DNA from: Elysia marginata
Taxonomy: Eukaryota; Mollusca; Gastropoda; Plakobranchidae
Assembly: GCA_019649035.1 (NCBI GenBank)
Contig: BMAT01005055.1
Span: 95,829 to 122,957, forward strand
Direction of reading: 5' to 3'
DNA length: 27,129 bases
Of the stretch, positions 18,993-27,129 are shown piece after piece. The position numbers and the translations under genes were made by a program. The notes under the pieces were generated by a model, which was not told the DNA's origin, did not search any database, and worked only from the letters and a program-made list of their open reading frames with translations. The first letter of the stretch is position 1, and each line of letters begins with the position of its first letter.

Positions 18993-19910
18993 AATCATTC
19001 ATTCACATTACTTGCGTCCCGAAATAGTTACAATTTTGTGTGAAACAATCCATGTTGTGTAAAAAAAACAACTCTCCCTTTTTTAGTCAGCTTATTGCCC
19101 AAGGTTTTGAATAAGCATTAAGGTCTGAATTTATGTATGACAGAGCTCAATCACACTTTTTAGTAGCTAAAGAATAGGCAGTAATTCAGCCCAAACCTCT
19201 AAAAACACATGTCCACTTCCATAAGTTGCAAACTTACTAATTTCATTCATAGTGACATTTCATTTTCTCAATTGTATGTCAACTTCAGCAAAATGCGCTT
19301 CCGGGATTCGTAGTTTTATTATGGTTAGACTGACACTTTAAGAATTTTAATAACAACGATCTAATACTGTGCGCCTATCTTTTGATAACTACAATCTAGG
19401 CCCATACACTGCTGAGACGATGGGACGAAACCCCAAAACCAAAAATACAACTATTATCCCTCCTTTGTTTAAAACAGTTTCTTAGCAAATTTTCGAAATT
19501 GGTTATCCCATGATTTCTTAATGGTTAATTAAATGGTTAAAAAACGGAAGCGTGGAACGTATCGTGTTCAGATCGTAGCTTGCTCTCCTTACATGCAAAG
19601 CAGTTTTTACCACGACCCTTATATTCCCTTGTTATCAAGTATGTAAATTGCGCGTCTGTGTTATATATTAAAAATTTTGCACAGGGCACAGAAATATACG
19701 TATGATTGTTTTGAAATTCCCAATAATTGTCTCACCATTATTATTCCCCCAAAGATGTACATACCGGTACTGGGAAAGCACAAACGTTTTGGTCTCTAAA
19801 AAAGTATGGTTATAGTCTTCCACCCCTTAGCAGGCCTATACACCCCGGGGCAAATTAAACTCGAATACTAATATTCCATAAATTTCAAGCACTGCCTTTA
19901 ACCAGACATC
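18993..19910. other. Intergenic, nothing recognised
   Basis: About 900 bases. No coding block, RNA gene or known repeat is seen. Confidence 0.5.
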
Positions 19911-20056
19911 TATTTTACAGGTGGGTGGACTGAGGAAAGTGTGGATATAATGCTTTCCCTAGGCAGTTACAACACCAGTTGTAGTTGACAATCGAACCCT
20001 CAACCGCCAGATCACTAGTACGCCGCGCAAACCACTGAGCCACACTGCTCCTTCTC
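19911..20056 (-). mobile_element. tRNA-derived SINE
   Basis: On the minus strand it starts near 20056 with GGAGCAGTGTGGCTCAGTGG, which includes a perfect Pol III A box TGGCTCAGTGG (20042-20032). It continues to a B box GGGTTCGATTG (19999-19989). The tRNA-unrelated part follows and includes ACTTTCCTCAGTCCACCCAC then CTGTAAAATA, a body I know from molluscan SINEs. It appears 3'-truncated at about 19911. Confidence 0.75.
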
Positions 20057-21817
20057 GGGTCTCCGGCTTCAAATTCCCCATTTTCTCTGAACATATAACT
20101 TTTAAAATATGTTGTGCTTCAACTTTATGTTTTGTTTCTTATCTTTATTGAAACAGCGCTATCATGTTACCGGTACCTGTCAAAACTTATGTAATCTCGG
20201 ATGTAAGAGTTGCCACCGGTTTTCCGGCGCAAATGGCCTTGGCACACAGTCTGAGCGCGACTTTAGTACTCCTAAAGTCTATTAGTACAATCGATTTATT
20301 GACAAGATCGTTATGAAGGGTGGCAGGTGAGGGCAGATTGCTGAGAGATCGATGTCTTCAGAATCCTGGCCAAAACCTAAAGACTTAGGCTTCGTAATAC
20401 CTAACGGAACCATAAAGTCATTAGGCCTATTATGAAGAATCTTCTCCACATTGCTTAATTTATTTTATTTGTCTGCTTGTTAATCAGCTCGCATTATTGT
20501 TATTGTCTCCAGGAGAAGGAATTAAATATAAAATCGCAGCTCGTTTTGTTAAGAAAGCGTCTTATAATCTATTACCATACCAAAACCGGGAAATAATTTT
20601 GTTGTCTTTTGTTACCACTTCCACAAATAGATTGATTCTTTAAACCCATAATAATTATGTCTCCTTTATTGACACAGAATCACTAAATGAGTTTCACGTA
20701 CTTATCATACTCTGATTGTAGTTCACAAAAACATAATTATAAATTATGCCGGTCTCACCTTAAGACACCAGGAAATTTAAACGACTAGTTTAAGAAACAG
20801 CCAGACGATGATGAAACAATGGTTATTGAACTCTCAATAGTTTTACACCCCCCCTCCCCCAGTTTTAGAAGTTTGAAAGTAGTGCTCTATGTTGAAAACT
20901 TATATTACTAAGGAACAGATAGTCTTAGCCTAATGTATTAACTTATCTATCTACTTCAGCAGCATCAGTCGCATACTTAATATATTTCATTACCTTTTTT
21001 TTTCATAGTATGGATATAAATTTTATATGAAACATATCAAAGTATAAAGAAAGTTTGCAGTAGCATTCTTAAGGACTAGGAATAAGTGACAATCATGTAA
21101 CATTCTTAAGTATGTATGGCATCACGTACAATAGAAAAACTCTCTAAATTCATGTAATAACCTACATAATGAGGAAAAAAACATTGTCAAAGTTTTAAAA
21201 AATATTATGATATTCACAGGTAAAAACGAAAGATGCCATGTGTGCTCTAAGTCTAACGCTTGTAAAATTCGAAAATTAAATGTTACCACTTAACAATAAA
21301 AAAAACAAAACGAAAAAGACAGTCTAATAAAGTACGAAGAAACGTTTGTAACCCTTTCATGATATCACGCTAACTCCAATTTTGACACAGAGCAGGCCCT
21401 ACTGTAAATGCAACAATGCACTCTTACAAGCTGCAATTGATTAAAAATTTCTCAATGTGAAGACACTTCACGCAATTCTGGCCTTGATTAAGACTCTTCA
21501 AGGACCAGAAATAGCATTAGATCACTGTGGTGGTCATAAATGCTTGATGGTGTTTTTTTTTCCTTTTTGAAGCTTCTGAATCACGAGTGTAATTAATTAG
21601 CTCTTGTTTATTTTGATTTTCTCAAATGAAATTTTCATTGTAAAAAAGTGCAAAGAAAGAAGGAAAAAAAAACAACACAAAACCCCTGCCACTTTTATTG
21701 TGTTAATGCTGTTTGTGGTGTTGTCAACGTCGTTGTGATAGTGTTTTTTTCGCCAACTTGGCTGATGCAATTGTTGTCGTTAAGAAAAAAAAGATAAGAT
21801 AAACATTATAAGATAAA
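20057..21817. other. Intergenic, nothing recognised
   Basis: About 1.76 kb of AT-rich DNA with a C-rich run at about 20848-20860 and A/T homopolymers. No gene is recognised on either strand. Confidence 0.5.
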
Positions 21818-22140
21818 CTTATTACAGGAATTTCGGAATTGTCGTATGCCGACAGACTGAAAATCTGCAGTTGCCAAGTTTCGAGTATAGACGAATGCGA
21901 GGCGATCTGATTCAGCTGTATAATTTATAAAATTGTTCACCAACATGATGGCTTTAAGATTCTTTTACCTATTCCAACATTAAATTTACAAGAGGAGGTG
22001 CTTTTAAAATTTTTATGATCACGTGCAAAACAGACATTGATTTCGCAAGAGAACATTAAGAATTTGGAATACCTTACAATATGATTAAAATGCACCATCT
22101 TTAAATATGTTGTAAAATCATGTTGATCACGAATTGGTGT
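21818..22140 (+). pseudogene. Decayed LINE, reverse-transcriptase ORF C-terminus
   Basis: Plus strand, frames shifting: LITGISELSYADRLKI (from 21818), then after a frameshift LQLPSFEYRRMRGDLIQLYN (about 21869-21928) and a stop, then KIVHQHDG, FTRGGAFKIFMITCKTDIDF and EFGIPYN, ending ITNW near 22135. This is the standard C-terminal pattern of non-LTR retrotransposon ORF2 (LSYxxRLxxLxLPSLxYRRxRGDxIxxYK, then TRGxxxKL...FxxRxxxxWNxLP...NxFKxxLDxxW). Stops and frameshifts show it is inactive. It differs from the LINE at 15.7-16.3 kb, so two LINE families are present. Confidence 0.88.
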
Positions 22141-23577
22141 CTCTTGTTGATTGATTTTTGTTTCTATGATGGTGAATTGATGTCTCTTAAATATGTTTTC
22201 GATTAATCTAGTTTTCTATGCTTTTTTCAGGATTTTAAAGGGTTATTGTCCTTTAATGATATGATAAGAAAACTATCACACACACGAGTTGTTACTCTCT
22301 CTCACTCTCCCCCCACCTCCTTCCCCTCTCTCTCTCTTAATACATGTATCATTACGTGCATAAAGAAAATCAACGTGTATAGCCTTCTACTTGTATACTC
22401 TAGTGAGTGTCATATCTTAGTGATTTTATAGACTCAAAATAAAGAAGGTAGTCATGTTAATGATTATTAAAAAATTCCCACGTTGAAGGAACGAATATAA
22501 ATGATGGCAGAAACAATGATCTGTATCTCAGTTTGTTTCCAGAGATAATATCTTCCTATGCTCTCCAAAAATTTGACGACGAAATGGAACGGTTTTGTTT
22601 TTTTATGATTATGGATATTTTATTTTCACACAGGTTGTGAAAAGCTGATCTATAAACATATTCTATTCGCATCTTTTTGTTGAACTTGTAAAAGGTTGGC
22701 TTCAGATATTACCCAGAATGAATATTCTGTAATTATTATACGATGATGAACATCGTCCTTTAGCCCCGTATCCGCATTTTATTTTTGCACATTTCGTGTT
22801 TATAGAAAACTTTATTGTGTATTCCTTTTTCACTATCTGCTGTTACTGTTAGAACTGTTCTTTATTAGACTTTTTTGCTTTTCAATATACATTGTAGCAT
22901 AATAATGCAGATTTCTCTATTCAGAACCAATAGGCCACAGTTCCTGCAAGGCGGCTTATCATACGGTACCCAAAAAATTGATTAGTCACATTCATAAAAA
23001 AATGTTTGACTTTCGTTGAGGCAAAGCTTGGCTACTTGTTGGTGACCGTAACCCCAGTGTGACAGGCCCAGTCCTAGATCTTGTGGAACGCCGCCACTGA
23101 TCCAATACATGGAAACTAATGAAGCGCGACTCTGTGGTAGGCTACATGATAACCGGATCTTCTCAACCAACTATGTTTGTTTAACGCTACCTCTGCTAAC
23201 TTGGCATTGAGCAAAGTGTAAAATCGATGTTCCGATCAGACTTTTATGGCTTTTGTATGCAGAGATCAGAGACAGTATCGATACATATCTTATGTTAGAA
23301 TAGATCCCACATAAAGAGCTACTGTATATGGCGTTGTTAATTATACTTTTTGTTGCTGTTGTTTCACAAAGACTTTCACTCGTTATGTCTTATCTACGTA
23401 GGCTATAAATTTAGGTAGTACAGTTACCAAGTTGTTTGGCCCACCCTCTCTCATGTCACAATGTCGACCTGCATTGCTTAAGTCCCCTACTGATAAGTAC
23501 ACAGGCCAGCCATTTATTTTTCTCTCTGTCGGTCTCCCTTGAACTCAAGCCCCCCAATGCCTGTCGATTTATAAGCC
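22141..23577. other. Intergenic, C/T-rich low-complexity run only
   Basis: About 1.4 kb. It contains a CT/CCC-rich stretch at 22292-22339. The part at 23040-23160 is richer in GC, but I do not recognise it. Confidence 0.5.
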
Positions 23578-23763
23578 ATGGGTGATCGCGCTTTCATTGC
23601 AACCCACCGACAATTCTCATTTGCAGAGACCTACAGTAAGTATTGTAGATTGAGCTTAGAGGACCATACAGCACGAGCCCCACAGACTGATAGAGTACAC
23701 CTGGGCCTCACATGTCCAGGCCTGGATGGCTCTCTCCGGGTATGTTTCTATGCGTGTAAATAA
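23578..23763 (+). CDS. Unrecognised open frame, possible first exon of an unknown gene
   Basis: The ATG context is AGCCATGGGT. It reads MGDRAFIATHRQFSFAETYS, then KYCRLSLEDHTARAPQTDRV, then HLGLTCPGLDGSLRVCFYAC and K-stop. The DNA is richer in GC than its surroundings. Two plausible splice donors lie inside: ACA|GTAAGT at 23635/23636 and CGG|GTATGT near 23740. I recognise no domain. It could be a 5' exon of a gene running to the right, part of an old element, or chance. Confidence 0.22.
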   Translation: MGDRAFIATHRQFSFAETYSKYCRLSLEDHTARAPQTDRVHLGLTCPGLDGSLRVCFYACK

Positions 23764-25923
23764 TTTGTGTTAGTTTACTTTTGCCCTGTGGTGATTGCTT
23801 GCCAGCCGTTTATCATGCCGTACCTTTTATACTGACAATTCAACCGAGACTCAAGTCATAAACAACACTTCTTAGAGGATATATGATTTTTAAATGGCGG
23901 TTATAATTTATGCTAAGATTGCTCTCAAGGACACTATTCAAAATTTTCTTTTTAATATATGATTATGATATTATATTGATGTTTTACAATTATCATTTAA
24001 ATGTTTCGTTTATACAACCTACTATCATTAGGATATTTTTTAAAGACTACACTAATATGGCCTGTGGAGAAGTAAGAATAAAAAGATAATTATCTTAATA
24101 GATTTTTACTGTGACCCCAAATAAATGATATTGCCGATGAAAAACACACACTGTCCATTTCCAAACAGTAAGCCTAGGTCTTGTTATTAAGATTCGCGGC
24201 GAAGCTTCTTAAGTTAAACCACAACCGTTTACGAAGTAGTGAAATTTTGTGCGAAAAGATACAAGTTTGTCTCACAGCCCATTGTTCTAAAAAAGAAAGC
24301 TAGAAGTTATTTATAATTGTAGAAGTTCAATAATCTTTTGATGAAAAGTTGAAGTGCTTAAAATCATATAAATAAAGATATTTATTGTGAATTAATACAT
24401 CCCGAATGTTATTGGTCGGTTTTTGTGAAGGACATAATTGTTTATGTAAGCCAAATTATTACCTTCTCACGCTTATGGGTATAAGTAAAACGAATTCATG
24501 TGACATATTTGGTTCTCAATAAATTTCATGAATTACAATTTACACAGTTGCGTGTCGCTGGTTTCCATTGCTAGACTTAGTCCTAATATATTGGAATCTA
24601 GTTTACTGGAGAGACTCCAGAAGACAAGGTATATATCTGCCGCTCAAGTAGTTAGGCTTAATCATCTAAGAAGATATTTTACTATGACAATCTTTACTTT
24701 AATACTTTCCTGTGTTGTCATTGAAATGCTGTGTTGTCATTGAATTGTAACTAGCAGTGCATCAAATTCAACTTTATGGAAAATTGGCAAGAAAAAACAA
24801 AAACAAAACAAAAAAGACAACTGACCAACAAAACCCTTGCTTTTGTTATGAATTGAACCATCGACATTTTTTAGCTTTTGCAGCTCTACATTACAACCAA
24901 AATAAACACAGTTAATACCATGTTCCCACTACACTTCTTAATGAACAAGTCTCACAGCGGAAGTCTTTGCTCAACCTCTCAGATTTGCTAACTTGATCGG
25001 GAAGATCCAAATTGTTCCAAAGACAATATCCAACCTGGAGGTACATCAAAACTTATCTATAGAAAAAAAGAGAAAAAAAAAACGATAACAATTTAAGATA
25101 AGCTTCCTGAAAATTGGAGTTTTAGAAATTAGAAGAAACAATCCACTGCTAACTACATACCTTAAAACTTTCAATCGTCACTGATTATGCAGTGACTGTC
25201 TCCACTCTTTATTCTTCTTTCCTTTGTAATCTGTCTGTTAAACGCTATGTATTGTTTTTTTTTAAATTCTAGCTGACATTTTTTAATTATATCATGAAGC
25301 AAAAGGTAGACGTAAATTTTATCATGACAAAAGTTAAGTACATTTTTCCTTTTTCCTGACTGACCATGTTTTGATCAAGAAAAATTGTATTATACTTTCA
25401 AGTAAATGAAATAGTTACAAGGACTCTTTAATACTTGGACTAAGAAAAATGCTTTAATAATTAAAAATGCAGCACCTGACTCTTTTGAGTCTTTTTCATT
25501 AAATTGTGTTTAAAGGACTTTACAAGAATCCCGCTGATACATCGTCAAGGAACTGTCGTTTGTCATGTGGAAAAATCACAGATGGTTTTCAAGTTTTCTA
25601 CTAAAATGCTAAAAATAAAACGGCCTCATTGTATTATATCCACTACGTTAGAAACTTGTAGCCAATACAATATGCAAGCGGTTTTTTTCTCAATACATGT
25701 ATAATACTTTATAGGCAGAAGATAATTTCATGGTCGCTTTGAATAAGTTGCCTCTCCAATTTCCTCATAGCCATGATTAGCGCATTTGTACTTTAAGCAG
25801 GCGTCTTTTACCTTTTAAACTATCTGTTCAAGTTCCTATTCATATTGATATTTTAGTGTATGATATGGCTGTCAAACCTTAGCTGTAAAGCTTCGAAATG
25901 TTCGCCTATAAATTTGAATTAAC
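23764..25923. other. Intergenic or intronic, nothing recognised
   Basis: About 2.16 kb, strongly AT-rich with short A-runs. The open frames at 24528-24743 and 25504-25704 have no recognisable domain. Confidence 0.5.
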
Positions 25924-26206
25924 GTGTCGGAAACACCCAATCAATCTATTAGTTTATCAAAAGAAAAAAATGACGCTCGAATTTGGGGTTGTCTAGTCCA
26001 AGCAAAACGTGTTAGTGAAACAATTTTTGAAAATAATACAGATCCATTGTTTGATTTTGTGCAATATCCTAAACGTTCAGAAAAAAAAACTTTACATCAC
26101 GTTTAGACTTAAAGTTAAAAGGTACCGCAGATCTTTTCTACCTCTTGCGATCAAACTTCTGAATTTTTGTAAACACAAACAATCCGCACTTTTCACAGTA
26201 GAGTAG
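25924..26206 (+). pseudogene. Possible third LINE/retroelement ORF remnant
   Basis: Two overlapping open frames (25924-26106, then 26009-26206 in another frame) on the plus strand. The second ends with KRYRRSFLPLAIKLLNFCKH, like the RxRxSFxPxAIxLxN motif near the C-terminus of many LINE and retroelement polymerases. The first frame (DARIWGCLVQAKRVSETIFE) is not recognised. A frameshifted remnant is a reasonable reading but not secure. Confidence 0.3.
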
Positions 26207-26238
26207 GAACACAAATATACAGAGCGAGGTATATAGAT

Positions 26239-26248
26239 GAGAGAGAGA

Positions 26249-26297
<49 letters not shown>

Positions 26298-26305
26298 GAG
26301 AGAGA
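26239..26305. repeat. (GA)n microsatellite
   Basis: Third long GA array in the window, with minor interruptions at both ends. Confidence 0.95.
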
Positions 26306-26690
26306 ACACAGAAAGTGAATGGAAGACCAATAACCATACATGGAGTTAAGCATGTAAGCTATGAATGTACGTTGTATATATTTGTTCATCTAACTTTTTC
26401 ATGTGTGGTTAATGCATGATGCCAATTTTTTTGTATAGTTATTTTTGCTACAAAAATCAAGACAATGACTCCATATGGAAACACACATTTCATCGTCGAA
26501 ACTGCATATTTATAAGCAACATCAAGAAAAGATAATGATCGTTAAACGTACATAAATTTATTAATAGCAGTTGTTCTTCGCTAATTAAGTTTACAAATGA
26601 TCAATTATTATTTTAGAATATGACCATCTGCTGGTTTGCGCACCGCACAATTCAAACATTACTTGACCTTTTCGCTCTTTGCAACTTTTC
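26306..26690. other. Intergenic, nothing recognised
   Basis: AT-rich DNA of 385 bases, no gene or repeat recognised. Confidence 0.5.
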
Positions 26691-26698
26691 TTTACAGC

Positions 26699-26869
26699 CA
26701 ATCTATTCGGAATCGTATTCAACAAAAAGCGGACTCAGGAATTGAAAGGGGATTTCCAAACTTTATGATTGAGAGAAATAAACACGTGTGGGATTCCTTA
26801 TCAGCTCATTTAAACATAGAAGGTTCATTAAACACTCTCAAATGCTTTATCGTAAAGCTTCTGACGTAA
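26699..26869 (+). CDS. Candidate terminal exon of an unknown gene
   Basis: A strong acceptor-like sequence (CTCTTTGCAACTTTTCTTTA then CAG, ending 26698) precedes an open stretch reading QSIRNRIQQKADSGIERGFP, then NFMIERNKHVWDSLSAHLNI and EGSLNTLKCFIVKLLT up to a TAA at 26867. AATAAA overlaps the stop and another AAATAAA follows near 26913. These are signs of a last exon, but no upstream exon is firmly linked and no family is recognised. Another frame (NLFGIVFNKKRTQELKGD...) is also open for a shorter stretch. Confidence 0.2.
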   Translation, partial: QSIRNRIQQKADSGIERGFPNFMIERNKHVWDSLSAHLNIEGSLNTLKCFIVKLLT

Positions 26870-27072
26870 TAAATCAATCTTCGATAGTGTGAGAGAATGG
26901 GTTTTTTTGTTAAATAAAAACTCTGCAGAGAAGGGGGAGGAGGTTTATATCATGAGTTTTAAGTTCAACTAGTTTACAGACATCTTTTCTTAGCTCTATC
27001 AGCTTGGAATGGTACATTCGTTTTTTTCCTCGAAACATTGTTGCTCCTTCATCTTCTCTCTCAATCATTCGT

Positions 27073-27129
27073 CTCCTCCTCCTCCTCCGACTACTACATG
27101 TACTACTACTACTACTACTACTACTACTA
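27073..27129. repeat. (CCT)n and (CTA)n trinucleotide repeats running off the right edge
   Basis: CCT repeats (about 27073-27088) are followed by CTA repeats interrupted once by ATGTA (about 27096-27101) and then unbroken to 27129. The full array length is unknown because the window stops inside it. Confidence 0.93.

Noticed and set aside
19981..20056. Functional tRNA gene on the minus strand
   Set aside because: It has Pol III boxes but no foldable acceptor stem, and it runs on into a SINE body.

Overview
The window is eukaryotic, AT-rich nuclear DNA. It holds the 5' part of one large multi-exon gene on the minus strand (about 14.1 kb to the left edge) and about 13 kb of intergenic DNA on the right. 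The evidence for a eukaryote is a set of 14 short coding blocks with consensus GT..AG junctions that join in frame, tRNA-derived SINEs, decayed LINE tails and long dinucleotide arrays. The repeat types (a tRNA-headed SINE with a CTCAGTCCACCCACCTGTAAA-like body, a GCGCT..(TTA)n SINE tail, long GA/CTA arrays) and the gene's sequence suggest an invertebrate, most likely a mollusc. That placement is inference, and no species call is possible.

Left half (1-14.2 kb): the gene is a MAP3K1/MEKK1 orthologue. Fourteen exons, from the ATG at 14134 down to 809, join without a frame break into 725 residues plus one base. In order they encode a low-complexity N-terminus, a 15-residue micro-exon, the conserved block before the zinc finger, a SWIM zinc finger (C291, C293, C299, H301), a basic linker, a RING-type finger (397-446, split over two exons), a Ser/Pro/Gly-rich linker and the first part of the helical TOG-like domain. 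The rest of the gene, including the C-terminal kinase domain expected for the family, lies beyond the left edge. An in-frame stop 12 codons upstream supports the start. The upstream DNA has an ETS site, a TATA-like element and a hairpin-forming repeat.

Intron 2 (9603-12964) holds a scaffold gap (N, 11379-11440). On its two sides lie two near-identical copies of a segment of about 1 kb (10406-11378 and 11602-12597). The 3' tail of a LINE lies between the gap and the second copy. This is best explained as two haplotypes joined end to end, differing by a LINE insertion.

Right half (14.2-27.1 kb): no complete gene can be supported. It holds three (GA)n arrays and a (CTA)n array at the right edge, two decayed LINE reverse-transcriptase C-termini (15.7-16.3 kb minus; 21.8-22.1 kb plus), a possible third (25.9-26.2 kb), a tRNA-SINE (19.9-20.06 kb minus) and a short inverted-repeat element (18.82-18.99 kb). 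Two weak plus-strand exon candidates (23.58 and 26.70 kb) could belong to an unrecognised gene. I saw no CRISPR array, bacterial-type operon, rRNA gene or intact tRNA gene.
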